Shown: in pieces, positions 13,353-21,122 of the stretch
Numbering within the stretch: the stretch's first letter is position 1
Layout of the letters: every line of letters starts with the position of its first letter
From: Bog-532 sp036495425
GTDB taxonomy: Bacteria > Actinomycetota > Actinomycetes > Streptosporangiales > Streptosporangiaceae
NCBI GenBank assembly: GCA_036495425.1
Contig: DASXMW010000206.1
Span: 1 to 22,232 of the forward strand
DNA: 22,232 nucleotides
Reading direction: 5' to 3'
Notes under the pieces: generated by a model
Seen by the model: the letters and a program-made list of their open reading frames with translations, nothing else
What the model was told of the DNA's origin: nothing
Database searches by the model: none
Translations under genes and position numbers: made by a program

Positions 13353-14129
13353 GTGAGTAGTCCATTGTCGGCCTCCGCCAAGGCGCCGGCGGCCAGCGGC
13401 CCACTGCTGACCGGGCCCGCGGTCCGCACGTCACTGGGTGACGTGGTGGCCGAGCGGCTCCGCGAGGCCATTCTCAGCTCGGAGCTGACCCCCGGCCAGC
13501 ACCTTCGTGAAGAGCAGATCTCGGAATCGCTCGACGTCAGCCGGGGCCCGGTGCGGGACGCCTTCCTCATCCTGGAGCGCGAGGGCCTGGTCACGCTGTC
13601 GCGGCACCGCGGGGCCACGGTCGTGCAGCTCACGGTGGAGGACTTCGGCGAGGTCTACAGCCTCCGCTCGGTCATCGAGGAACTGGCCGTCCGGCTGGCC
13701 ATCCGCCGCCGTGACGAGGCCGACCTGCAAGCGCTGGAGCAGTCCCTGGCCGACCTGCGGGCGGGCATGAAGCGAAAGATCACCGAGCAGGTGGCGGCCC
13801 AGCTCGATGTGAACTTCCACGACAACATCTTCCGCGCCGCCCATCACGACCGCCTGTACCGGAGCTGGTCCAGCATCCGCATGCAGGTGCACTGGTTCCT
13901 GCTGTTGCGCACCGTGGCCAGCCAGGACTGGCGCGAAGGCATGATCACCAGCCACAGCCGGATCCTGGAGCTGATCCGCAGCGGTGACGAGCCCGAGGCG
14001 GTCACCGCGATCGGCGAGCACATCCGGGCCGCCTACAACCGGATCTGGCCCGCGCTGATCGAGCAGCAGGACGACCGCCAGGCCGCCTCCGACGCCAAGC
14101 AGCGCGCCGAGTCCTACCTGCTCAGCTGA
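13353..14129 (+). CDS. GntR family transcriptional regulator, FCD (FadR-like) type
   Basis: A 258-aa regulator. A winged HTH spans about residues 26-95 (LGDVVAERLREAILSSELTP, SESLDVSRGPVRDAFLILER, VTLSRHRGATVV). An all-helical FCD ligand domain follows, with the metal-binding set D152, H156, H201 and H223 (in LDVNFHDNIF, TSHSRILEL and IGEHIRAAYNR). FCD regulators usually sense sugar acids, carboxylates or similar central metabolites and repress catabolic operons. The GTG at 13353 has GGAGAG (13343-13348) just upstream; the longer frame from 13269 is not protein-like. It stands next to, and convergent with, the 14261-18996 catabolic operon, so it is the best candidate for its regulator and may also control itself. 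Confidence 0.92.
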   Translation: MSSPLSASAKAPAASGPLLTGPAVRTSLGDVVAERLREAILSSELTPGQHLREEQISESLDVSRGPVRDAFLILEREGLVTLSRHRGATVVQLTVEDFGEVYSLRSVIEELAVRLAIRRRDEADLQALEQSLADLRAGMKRKITEQVAAQLDVNFHDNIFRAAHHDRLYRSWSSIRMQVHWFLLLRTVASQDWREGMITSHSRILELIRSGDEPEAVTAIGEHIRAAYNRIWPALIEQQDDRQAASDAKQRAESYLLS

Positions 14130-14199
14130 TTTTTTACCGAGACCGGCCAGCACCCGCCGTACTCCGGTCCCCCCTCCGCCACTGTCCCGCGGCCGAGTC

Positions 14200-14261
14200 A
14201 ATGTACGTAATGATCCCTCTGCTGACACTCTTGGGTACGCAGAGGGATCATTGCTTACATT
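14200..14261. terminator. Strong 22-bp-arm hairpin between convergent GntR and hydrolase genes
   Basis: Arms at 14200-14221 and 14240-14261 pair at 20 of 22 positions; one mismatch becomes a G-U pair in RNA of one strand. The loop is 18 nt. The right arm ends on the last base of the hydrolase stop codon (14261), so the hairpin forms directly at the 3' end of the five-gene minus-strand transcript and also downstream of GntR. It lacks a U-tract on either side. A T run (TTTTTT at 14131-14136) follows the GntR stop separately. Confidence 0.7.
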
Positions 14262-15157
14262 CAATACCGAGCTATGAAGCGCGTCGTCTCACTCGCGATC
14301 TGGGCCAGCTGACGGGACGGGTCCTCATCCCGGGCCATCACCACCCGCAGCGACGCCGCCGGCAGCGCCGCCGCCGTGGCCTCGGCCAGTTCGAGCGGGT
14401 GCACGGGATCACGCGGTGCCCCCAGCACCAGCGCGGGCTGCGTGACGAGCCGGAGCGCGGCCGCGCCCGGACTCGGCGCCGAGCGCGGCATCCGGTCCAG
14501 CCGGACCGCCCGCTCGACCGCGTAGGGCGCGGTGAACTGCCCCCGCAAGCTGGCCACCCCGGACTCCGACACCGCCCGCACCTCCTGGCAGGCATCGCTG
14601 CGCTCGAACCGGGCCAGCCCTTCCCGCGGCCCGTGCCGCCGCAGCAGATCGGCCATCAGCGGGTACGCGGCCAGATTGGGCGGCACCGGCCGGTCCAGCC
14701 AGGCGGGCCGGACCAGGGCCAGCGCCGTCACCCGGTCCGGATAGCGCCGGGCCAGGTTCAGCGCGATCCCCGCCCCCATCGACACTCCCACCACGATCGC
14801 TGGACCGGTCACGCACAGCCGGTCCAGCAGGGCCACGGCGTCGTCGGCCAGCCCGTCGAAGCTGAACGCGTCGTCCGGCCCGATGTAGCCGGTGGCGCCG
14901 TGGGCCCGCAGGTCAGGTGCGATACGACGCAGGCCGGGGCGGCGGTCCAGGAGCGCCCAGGGCTGGGCGCAGTCGCCGCCCAGACCGTGCAGCAGCAGGA
15001 CCGGCCGCCGGGCCAGGCGGGCCGGCCCGCGCGGGCCGGTGCCGTCGAGCCGGAAGTGGGCGTTCCGGGCGTAGCGGGCCGCCTCGAGCCGGACCGGCTC
15101 CGGGCGAGCGGGCTCCGGGCGGGTGGGCGGCAGGCGCGCGGGCGGCACGGCGGTCAC
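14261..15157 (-). CDS. Alpha/beta-fold hydrolase, last gene of the catabolic operon, catalytic His not evident
   Basis: About 298 aa. The oxyanion-hole HGLGG is at 57-61, an IAPDLRAHGATG strand follows, the nucleophile elbow is GVSMG with S126, and the acid is D250 in GAPRDPVHP. The last triad member, a His expected close to the C-terminus, is not evident. The aligned stretch reads MARDEDPSRQLAQ, with Gln283 (CAG) where many relatives have a DPxxH-type His (CAC/CAT). In a sugar-oxidation operon such an enzyme could open a lactone or cleave an ester. GTG at 15157 overlaps the isomerase stop as GTGA; a second GTG at 15148 is better spaced from GGAGG (15158-15162) and may be the true start. The N-terminal 25 residues are Pro/Arg-rich and probably disordered. 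Confidence 0.85.
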   Translation of the reverse strand: MTAVPPARLPPTRPEPARPEPVRLEAARYARNAHFRLDGTGPRGPARLARRPVLLLHGLGGDCAQPWALLDRRPGLRRIAPDLRAHGATGYIGPDDAFSFDGLADDAVALLDRLCVTGPAIVVGVSMGAGIALNLARRYPDRVTALALVRPAWLDRPVPPNLAAYPLMADLLRRHGPREGLARFERSDACQEVRAVSESGVASLRGQFTAPYAVERAVRLDRMPRSAPSPGAAALRLVTQPALVLGAPRDPVHPLELAEATAAALPAASLRVVMARDEDPSRQLAQIASETTRFIARY

Positions 15158-16035
15158 CTCCGCGGCTCGGGCACCCGCAGGCAGACGCCTTCCGCCTCCG
15201 CGTGGGCCAGCAGGAAATCCCGGACCCGGGCCACGTCGTCTTCGGCCGCGTCCTGGACGATCAGCGGGGTCCCGGCGGGCATCCCGGCCAGCAGCCGGAA
15301 GATCAGCCCGTAGTTCAGCTTCCCGGTCCCGGCCGCCGCGTACCCGGACACCACCACGTCCTTGGCGTGCACGCAGAAGATCGACCTGGCCAGCAGGCCG
15401 GCCGCCTCGGTCAGGATGGCGTCCTGCCGCCCGGCCGTGGCCACCGTGACCAGGTTGGCCGGATCGAAGATGACGCCGATCAGCCCGGCGTCGCCGCCCA
15501 GCTCGTCCAGGAGCCGGCCGGCCCGGGCCGCGTCGGAGATGACGTTGCCCGGCTCGGGCTCGATGCCCAGCCGCACGCCGGCCGCGGCCGCCGCGGGCAG
15601 CAGCCGGTCCAGGCTGGCCCGCAGGTCCTGCCAGGCCGCGGGCTCGTCGTTGCCGGGATGGCGGTGCCACATGTTGTCCGGGTCCCGGCTCCCGGTGCAC
15701 AGCGTGACCGCGGTGGCGCCCAGCTCGGGGGCCCGCCCGATCAGCGCCACCGCCGCCTCGGTCTGGGTGCCGCGGACCACCGGATCGGGATGGATCATGT
15801 TGTAGGAGGCGGACAGGCCCCAGATGCCGAGGCCCCGGTGGTCAAAGGGCCGCCGGATCGCGTCGAAATCCAGTGCGCCCAGCTGGCCGGCCGCGGGCAG
15901 GGTCGGCAGCCCGGCCGCGGACAGGTTGAGCTGGACCAGGCCGAAGCCCGCCCCGGCCACCGCCGCGGCCGCCTCGTCCGCGCTGGACCGGGGGAAGGTC
16001 CGGGCGAAGATCCCCAGCTCGGGCCGGCCGGTCAC
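15154..16035 (-). CDS. Sugar phosphate isomerase/epimerase, TIM barrel (AP endonuclease 2 superfamily)
   Basis: A 293-aa xylose-isomerase-like TIM barrel. Divalent-metal ligands are seen at the usual strand ends: E159 in LGIEPEPGNV, D191 in GVIFDPANL, and H223 in IFCVHAKDV. The last ligand is normally a Glu or Gln on the final strand, here probably Q261 in PLIVQDAAEDD. The family contains isomerases, 3-epimerases, dehydratases and inosose-type enzymes, so the exact reaction is open. The GTG start overlaps the stop of the upstream oxidoreductase as GTGA, and the stop overlaps the hydrolase start the same way. Pairing with a Gfo/Idh/MocA enzyme is a common theme in oxidation-isomerisation sugar pathways. 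Confidence 0.9.
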   Translation of the reverse strand: MTGRPELGIFARTFPRSSADEAAAAVAGAGFGLVQLNLSAAGLPTLPAAGQLGALDFDAIRRPFDHRGLGIWGLSASYNMIHPDPVVRGTQTEAAVALIGRAPELGATAVTLCTGSRDPDNMWHRHPGNDEPAAWQDLRASLDRLLPAAAAAGVRLGIEPEPGNVISDAARAGRLLDELGGDAGLIGVIFDPANLVTVATAGRQDAILTEAAGLLARSIFCVHAKDVVVSGYAAAGTGKLNYGLIFRLLAGMPAGTPLIVQDAAEDDVARVRDFLLAHAEAEGVCLRVPEPRR

Positions 16036-17078
16036 GGGGCAACCTCGGCGCCGGACCGGGCTGCGCTCGCGGCGACCGCCTCGATCAGCCGCAGCGCCTG
16101 CACGCCGTCCTCGGCCGACGGGTCAGTGGCGCCGTCGGCCCGGACCGCCTCGGCGAACGCTTCGGCCTGCCGCTGGTAGGCGTCGGCCGCCCCGTACTCG
16201 GGCGACCGCCAGGTGGTGTCCTCCTCGGTGAACACCCGCACCGAGCTGGCCCGGCGGAAGAACGGGAACGCCGAGCGCACGCTGACGTGCCCGCGTTCGC
16301 CGTAGATCTCGAAGCCCTCGGAGTAGTCCGAGTGCACGTTGGCGCTGATCTCGAAGCTGGCCAGCCCGCCGCCGGCCAGCTGGCCGCTGCCGTGCCAGCT
16401 GAAGTCGGGGCCGATGTGGGCCACCCGGGCCTGGACCGCGGCCACGTCACCGGCCAGGTAGCGCAGGGTGTCGAACACGTGCGCGCCGTGGGTGGCGAGC
16501 AGGTAGCGCTGCCGGTCGGCCTTGAACTCGGCTTCGTGACGGCGCACGTCCTCGTCCACCACCGTGTACGGGAACAGGGTCTGCTCGGTGGGCGGCCGCA
16601 GCCTGGAGTGCACCCGGTACCAGCAGCTGACGCTGAGCACCGGGCCGATCCCGGCCACCGCCCGCCGCGCGTAGTTGATGCCCGGGTCGTGCCGCCGCAT
16701 CGCGCCGATCTGCACCTTGAGCCCGCGGCCGGCCGCCAGCCGGGCCAGCTCGGCGGCCTGCTCGCTGGTGCTGGCGGCGGGCTTCTCCAGCAGCACGTGC
16801 TTGCCGGCGGTCAGGGCCTCGGTCCCGACCGGCAGGTGGAAGCGGTCCGGGACCGCGATCAGCACGGCTTCGATGTCCTGGGCCAGCAGGTCGCTGACCT
16901 CGGTGAAGCTGGGGACCCCGTACCGGGCGCCCACGCCCTTGGCCAGGGCCGGGCTGCGGTCGCTGACGCCGCCCAGGGCGATGGTCCCGGCCTTGGCCAG
17001 GGCCGGGAGGTGCGCGACCTGGGCGATCCGGCCGCAGCCGATCACCCCCAGCCGCAGCGGGACATCATCAAGGCTCAT
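16032..17078 (-). CDS. Gfo/Idh/MocA family NAD(P)-dependent oxidoreductase
   Basis: A 348-aa enzyme. The N-terminal Rossmann domain has GVIGCGRIA (11-19) and the EKP motif in HVLLEKPAA (98-100), which carries the catalytic Lys. The C-terminal alpha/beta domain supplies the substrate pocket, with THGAHVFDTLRYLAGD holding the usual Asp/His pair around residues 197-203. The family oxidises a hydroxyl of sugars, inositols or amino sugars, or reduces the ketone. ATG at 17078 has AGGAG 7 nt upstream and overlaps the ROK stop as ATGA. It is translated next to the isomerase, which points to sequential action on the same sugar. Confidence 0.92.
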   Translation of the reverse strand: MSLDDVPLRLGVIGCGRIAQVAHLPALAKAGTIALGGVSDRSPALAKGVGARYGVPSFTEVSDLLAQDIEAVLIAVPDRFHLPVGTEALTAGKHVLLEKPAASTSEQAAELARLAAGRGLKVQIGAMRRHDPGINYARRAVAGIGPVLSVSCWYRVHSRLRPPTEQTLFPYTVVDEDVRRHEAEFKADRQRYLLATHGAHVFDTLRYLAGDVAAVQARVAHIGPDFSWHGSGQLAGGGLASFEISANVHSDYSEGFEIYGERGHVSVRSAFPFFRRASSVRVFTEEDTTWRSPEYGAADAYQRQAEAFAEAVRADGATDPSAEDGVQALRLIEAVAASAARSGAEVAP

Positions 17079-18103
17079 AGGGCTGCTCCTGCGGGAGTAC
17101 GGCTGCCGTTCAGATCGGGAAGGTAGGACGCGCCCAGCGCGCCCGCGTCGGCGCCGCAGGTGGCCAGGCCGACCGGGGGAGCGGCGACGACGTTGCTGAG
17201 CGGGGTGGCTTCGGCCAGGGTCCGCCGGGCCGGGATGAGGACCAGGTCGGTGGCCCCGGCGGCCAGGCCGCCGCCCAGCAGGACCAGGTCCGGGTTGAGC
17301 ACCGGGACCAGCCGGGCCACGGCCCGGCCGACCGCCTCGCCCGCCGCGGCCAGGGCCTGGACGGCTTCGGGTGCGCCGCCCCGGGCCGCCGCCACCACGT
17401 CTTCGGCGGTGGGGCTACCCCCGCCGGGTCCGGCCAGTCCGGCCCGGCCCGCGGCCCGGGCCACGGCCGGTCCGCTGGCGTAGACCTCCAGGCAGCCGCG
17501 CCCGCCACACGGGCAGGACGGTCCATTGGATATCGAAGGTAGGTGCCCCAGCTCCCCGGCCAGGCCCGCGGCCCCGGTGAGCAGGCGATCAGAGGCGACG
17601 ATGCCGCCGCCCACGCCGGTACCCAGGGTCAGCATGACCAGCATCCGGGCCTGCTGGCCGGACCCGGCCCGGGCCTCGGCCAGGGCGGCCGCGTTGCCGT
17701 CGTTGTCGACGGCCACCGGCAGCCCGAGCCGCTGTTCCAGGTCGCGGCGCAGCGGCACGCCGGCCACACCAAGGTTGGCCGCGGTGATCAGCTGCTCCCG
17801 GTCGGCCGAGAGCCAGCCCGCCACGGCCAGGCCCACCGCCTGGACCGGACGCGGGCCCGTGGCCTGCTGGCACTGGGTCACCACCTGGTCCAGCAGGGCC
17901 AGCACGGCCGGGTACCCGCGGGCCGTGTGCCGGACCGCGGCCCGGTGCCGCACGCCACCCGGGCCGGTGACCACGGCCCGGACCGTGCTGCCGCCCAGGT
18001 CGAGGCCGATCACCACGGCCCGCTCCGTCCCAGAAACCCGCTTCGTCCCAGAAACCTCCTGCGTCCCAGGGGCCCCTTCCGGCTCGGTGGCCGGCTTGGT
18101 CAT
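17075..18103 (-). CDS. ROK family sugar kinase
   Basis: A 342-aa kinase of the ROK group (glucokinase, fructokinase, N-acetylmannosamine kinase). The phosphate-binding loop is GLDLGGST (33-40), the catalytic Asp is in AVDNDGNAA (D135), and LTLGTGVGGGI binds nucleotide. The zinc site is complete: H187 in GELGH with C197, C199 and C204 in CPCGGRGCLE. It has no HTH domain, so it is an enzyme and not a NagC/Mlc-type repressor. The first 28 residues are a low-complexity tail built partly from an 18-bp tandem repeat. ATG at 18103 overlaps the aldolase stop as ATGA. A kinase beside a NanA-like aldolase recalls sialic-acid loci, but NanE and a transporter are absent, so the sugar is not assigned. Confidence 0.93.
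   Translation of the reverse strand: MTKPATEPEGAPGTQEVSGTKRVSGTERAVVIGLDLGGSTVRAVVTGPGGVRHRAAVRHTARGYPAVLALLDQVVTQCQQATGPRPVQAVGLAVAGWLSADREQLITAANLGVAGVPLRRDLEQRLGLPVAVDNDGNAAALAEARAGSGQQARMLVMLTLGTGVGGGIVASDRLLTGAAGLAGELGHLPSISNGPSCPCGGRGCLEVYASGPAVARAAGRAGLAGPGGGSPTAEDVVAAARGGAPEAVQALAAAGEAVGRAVARLVPVLNPDLVLLGGGLAAGATDLVLIPARRTLAEATPLSNVVAAPPVGLATCGADAGALGASYLPDLNGSRTPAGAAL
18026..18070 (-). repeat. 18-bp tandem repeat inside the ROK kinase N-terminus
   Basis: Units at 18026-18043 and 18044-18061 both begin CGTCCCAGAAACC and differ only near their ends; a partial third unit begins at 18062 (CGTCCCAGG). The repeats keep the frame and encode a GT(Q/K/E)xVS-type hexapeptide series (GTQEVS, GTKRVS, GTERAV). 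The copy number could vary between strains without breaking the protein. Confidence 0.75.
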
Positions 18104-18996
18104 GCCTGCGCCAGCTCGGACAGCACCGCCTCCAGGCCGGGGGCCAGGGCGGCCGCGGCCGCGGTCCCGGGCGCCGGGGGCACCGGCGGCCGGACGCCGC
18201 CCAGGTCCACGCCGCTGCGCTGCCCGGCCAGCTGCTTGGCCACCGGGATCCAGGCCACCGGGCTGCCCGGGCAGGCATCGACCAGCTGCCGCAGGAAGTC
18301 CAGGGCCGGGGCCAGGATGGCATCGCCCTGCTCCGGATCGCCCGCCTTGGCCGCCGCGTAGGCCGCCACCAGGTGCTCGGGCAGCAGGTTGGCCAGGCCG
18401 CAGATGCCGCCCGAGGCGCCCAGGCCGACCGCTTCGACCAGGCGTGCCTCCGAGCCGACCATGACGTTGGCCCCGGCCGCCAGCACGGCCTTGGTGTTGC
18501 CGATGTCGCCGCTCGAGTCCTTCACCCCCCACAGCGACGGCCCGGCCAGGGCGCTGATGGCCTCGACCGGGACCGGCGGCCCGAACACCGGGATGTGGTA
18601 CAGCAGCACCGGGTGGCGGCTGGCCGCGAGCACCGGTTCCATGAACCGGCGCAGGTCGTCGGCGGCCAGCGGCCGGAAGTAGTAGGGGGGCAGCACCATG
18701 ATCGCGGTCGCGGGCAGGTCGTTGACCGCGGCCACGAACTCCAGCACGGCGTCCAGGCTGGACTCGGTGACCGCCGGGATCAGCGACGTCCCCGGCACCG
18801 CGTCCGGCAGCGAGGCCAGCACGGCCAGCCGCTCGCGCAGGCTGAGCGACGGTCCCTCGCCGGTGCTGCCGAACGGGACCAGCCCGTCGACACCCCGCCC
18901 GGCCAGCCACTGGGCGAACGCCCCGAAGGCCCCGGTGTCGACGTGTCCCTGGCGATCGAAGGGGGTGAGCAGCGGAACGTAGACGCCGGAAATCAC
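18100..18996 (-). CDS. DapA/NanA-type class I aldolase, first gene of the catabolic operon
   Basis: A 298-aa dihydrodipicolinate synthase/N-acetylneuraminate lyase-family TIM barrel. The substrate-carboxylate loop is GSTGEG (43-48), the catalytic Tyr is Y133 in LLYHIP, and the Schiff-base Lys is K159 in WGVKDSSGD. The family cleaves or forms 2-keto-3-deoxy sugar acids, sialic acids and related keto acids, releasing pyruvate. Operon mates suggest catabolic cleavage and not lysine synthesis. The start is GTG at 18996 with AGAGGGG 7 nt upstream. Its C-terminus (from about residue 262, GVRPPVPPAPGTAAAAALAP) is Ala/Pro-rich. It is the promoter-proximal gene of five that are joined by 4-nt overlaps, so the whole set should be made together. 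Confidence 0.92.
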   Translation of the reverse strand: MISGVYVPLLTPFDRQGHVDTGAFGAFAQWLAGRGVDGLVPFGSTGEGPSLSLRERLAVLASLPDAVPGTSLIPAVTESSLDAVLEFVAAVNDLPATAIMVLPPYYFRPLAADDLRRFMEPVLAASRHPVLLYHIPVFGPPVPVEAISALAGPSLWGVKDSSGDIGNTKAVLAAGANVMVGSEARLVEAVGLGASGGICGLANLLPEHLVAAYAAAKAGDPEQGDAILAPALDFLRQLVDACPGSPVAWIPVAKQLAGQRSGVDLGGVRPPVPPAPGTAAAAALAPGLEAVLSELAQA

Positions 18997-19038
18997 GGTG
19001 GGTCCCCTCTGTGCGGTGCGCGGGCGCGCGGGCGATGC

Positions 19039-19073
19039 GTTGACTAGACCATAGCTAACTGATAATTGTCAAC
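19039..19073. promoter_or_regulatory. Mirror-image divergent promoter with GTTGAC/GTCAAC arms
   Basis: On the minus strand TTGACA (19067-19072) and TCTAGT (19043-19048) are spaced 18 nt and drive the aldolase operon with a leader of about 40 nt. On the plus strand TTGACT (19040-19045) and GATAAT (19061-19066), spaced 15 nt, face the dehydrogenase gene, whose GTG at 19076 would then be nearly leaderless. The two -35 elements form perfect inverted 6-bp arms 23 nt apart. One bound regulator could switch both directions. Confidence 0.6.
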
Positions 19074-19075
19074 AG

Positions 19076-20173
19076 GTGACGATCGCCCCGGAAGGCACCC
19101 CCAGCCATGGGGGACAGCAGGTCAGCGGCCGCTTCGCCCCGCCCGACCTGGAAGCGTTCACCACGGCCGCCCTGGCCGCCCTGGGAGCACCCGCCGGTAC
19201 GGCCGGCCGGGTCGCTGCCTCGCTCGTGCTGTCCAACCTCGTCGGCCACGACTCGCACGGGATCATCCGGCTCGTCCAGTACGCCGGCTGGGTCGCCGAC
19301 GGCCAGATCCGGCCCACCGCCCAGCCCGAGATCAGCCAGCGGCGCCAGGCGATGGCCGTCATCGACGGCCACTGGGGGTTCGGCCAGTCCGCGGCCCGGC
19401 TCGCGGTGCAGGTGGTGGCCGAGGCCGCCCAGGCCAGCGGGGTGGCCGCGGTGACCATCCGCGACTGCAACCACGTCGGCCGCCTGGGCGAGTACGTGAC
19501 CGACCTGGCCGCGGGCGGCCTGGCCGGCCTGGCCTTCTGCAACGCCGGGCCGGTGGTGGCGCCGTTCGGCGGGGCCGGGCGGGCCCTGGGCACCAACCCC
19601 TTCGCCTGGGCCGCGCCCGGTGGCCCGCAAGGCCCGCTGGTGGTCGACTTCTCCACCGCCGGCGTGGCCGAGGGCAAGCTCAGGCTGGCCGCGGCCGACG
19701 GCCGCCCGGTGGCCGAGGGCCTGATCGTGGACGCGGCCGGCCGCCCGTCCACCAACGCCGACGACTTCTACGCGGGCGGGGCCCTGCTGCCGTTCGGCGG
19801 GCACAAGGGCTCGGGCCTGAGCGTCATGATCGAGCTGCTCGGCGGCCTGCTCACCGGCATGGGCACCGCGCCCACCCCGGGCTACGCGGGCGGGAACGGC
19901 ACCGTGATGATCGCCCTGCGGGTGGACGCGTTCGCCGACACCGGGTCCTACGCCGCCGGCGCCGAGCAGTTCCGCGAGCGGCTGGTCACGACCGGGCGCG
20001 GGGCCGCCCCGGGCCCGGTGCTGCTCCCGGGTGAGGTCGAAGCCCGCACCGGCCAGGAACGGCTGCGTGACGGCATCCCGGTCAGCCCGGCCGTGCTGGC
20101 CTCGATCTACGCGGTCACCGACCCGCTGGGCGTGACCCGGCCGGGCCCGCTTCCCGACGGCACCGGCCGGTGA
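19076..20173 (+). CDS. Ldh family (malate/L-lactate/ureidoglycolate-type) NAD(P)-dependent dehydrogenase
   Basis: A 365-aa enzyme of the Ldh_2 family (YiaK, AllD, ComC and related), a fold distinct from classical Rossmann lactate dehydrogenases. Landmarks are SNLVGHDSHGIIRL with the conserved Ser-His (60-61), the RDCNHVGRLGEY segment (H133), NPFAWAAPGG, and the cofactor-site motif FGGHKGSGLSVMIELLGGLLTG. Members reduce or oxidise 2-keto or 2-hydroxy acids such as diketogulonate or lactate. The GTG start lies just after the divergent promoter, without a Shine-Dalgarno, so leaderless translation is likely. It lies 4 nt ahead of the second aldolase gene, which would fit interconversion of a hydroxy/keto acid before or after aldol cleavage. 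Confidence 0.92.
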   Translation: MTIAPEGTPSHGGQQVSGRFAPPDLEAFTTAALAALGAPAGTAGRVAASLVLSNLVGHDSHGIIRLVQYAGWVADGQIRPTAQPEISQRRQAMAVIDGHWGFGQSAARLAVQVVAEAAQASGVAAVTIRDCNHVGRLGEYVTDLAAGGLAGLAFCNAGPVVAPFGGAGRALGTNPFAWAAPGGPQGPLVVDFSTAGVAEGKLRLAAADGRPVAEGLIVDAAGRPSTNADDFYAGGALLPFGGHKGSGLSVMIELLGGLLTGMGTAPTPGYAGGNGTVMIALRVDAFADTGSYAAGAEQFRERLVTTGRGAAPGPVLLPGEVEARTGQERLRDGIPVSPAVLASIYAVTDPLGVTRPGPLPDGTGR

Positions 20174-20177
20174 CCCG

Positions 20178-21122
20178 GTGACCGCGCTGGACCGCACGTC
20201 GCTGCGCGGCGTGTGGGGGACGGTGCTGCTGCCGCTGGACGCGGCCGGCCGGATCGACGTGGGCCGGCTCCGGCGCGAGCTGGACGTGCTCACCGCGGCC
20301 GGCCTGGACGGCATCTACGCCCACGGCACCGCCGGTGAGTTCCACGAGCTCGGCGAGGACGAGTGGGACCTGGTCAGCGGGCTGGTGGCCGAGTACGCGC
20401 TCGCGGCCGGCCTGCCGTTCCAGCTGGGCGCGGGCCACATGAGCGCCCACCTCAGCCGGGACCGGGTCCGCCGGGCGGCCCGGCTCGGGCCCGGCGCCAT
20501 CCAGGTCATCCTGCCCGACTGGGTGCCCACCCCGCCGGCCGGGGCGGTGGCCGCCGTCGCTGGCCTGGCCGACGCGGCCGGGGGCATCCCGCTCGTGCTG
20601 TACAACCCGCCGCACGCCAAGACCCGGCTCGGCCCCGGCACCCTGATCCGCCTGGCCGACGAGGTGCCGCAGCTGATCGGGATCAAGGTGGCGGGCGGGG
20701 ACGCCGGCTGGTACCAGGCCATGCGCCCGGTGACGGCCCGGCTGGCCGTGTTCGTGGCGGGCCACACGCTGGCCTCGGGCCTGGCCCAGGGCGCGGCCGG
20801 CTCCTACTCCAACGTGGCCTGCCTGAGCCCGGCCGGCGCGGTCGCCTGGTACCAGCTGATGACCGCCGACCCCGACCGCGCCGCCGACGTGGAGGTCCGC
20901 CTGCGGAGCTTCCTGGACCGGCACATCATGCCGTTCCAGCAGCGCGGCCTGGCCAACCCGGCCCTGGACAAGGCCCTGGCCCACATCGGCGGCTGGGCCG
21001 ACATCGGCACCCGGGTCCGCTGGCCCTACCAGGGCGTGCCCGAGGACGAGGCCATCGCCCTGCGCCCGCTGGCCCGCGCGGCCGTCCCCGAGCTCTTCCC
21101 CCCGGCGGTCAGGGTTCGATGA
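20178..21122 (+). CDS. Second DapA-type aldolase/dehydratase
   Basis: A 314-aa class I aldolase of the dihydrodipicolinate synthase family. The carboxylate loop is HGTAGEFHEL (from residue 49; the first has GSTGEG), the catalytic Tyr is Y142 in LVLYNPPHAK, and the Lys is K170 in IGIKVAGGD. It differs widely from the DapA homologue encoded at 18100, so the two probably have different substrates and are not a recent duplication. GTG at 20178 follows the dehydrogenase stop by 4 nt, implying co-transcription. Its 3' end overlaps the 3' end of the convergent dehydrogenase gene by 14 bp (21109-21122). Confidence 0.92.
   Translation: MTALDRTSLRGVWGTVLLPLDAAGRIDVGRLRRELDVLTAAGLDGIYAHGTAGEFHELGEDEWDLVSGLVAEYALAAGLPFQLGAGHMSAHLSRDRVRRAARLGPGAIQVILPDWVPTPPAGAVAAVAGLADAAGGIPLVLYNPPHAKTRLGPGTLIRLADEVPQLIGIKVAGGDAGWYQAMRPVTARLAVFVAGHTLASGLAQGAAGSYSNVACLSPAGAVAWYQLMTADPDRAADVEVRLRSFLDRHIMPFQQRGLANPALDKALAHIGGWADIGTRVRWPYQGVPEDEAIALRPLARAAVPELFPPAVRVR

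Noticed and set aside
14261..15700. Single 479-aa protein on the minus strand
   Set aside because: Only the part from 15157 is hydrolase-like; the upstream part is the isomerase gene read out of frame.
17075..18910. Single 611-aa protein on the minus strand
   Set aside because: The N-terminal third is the aldolase gene out of frame; the ROK kinase begins at 18103 with an ATGA overlap.
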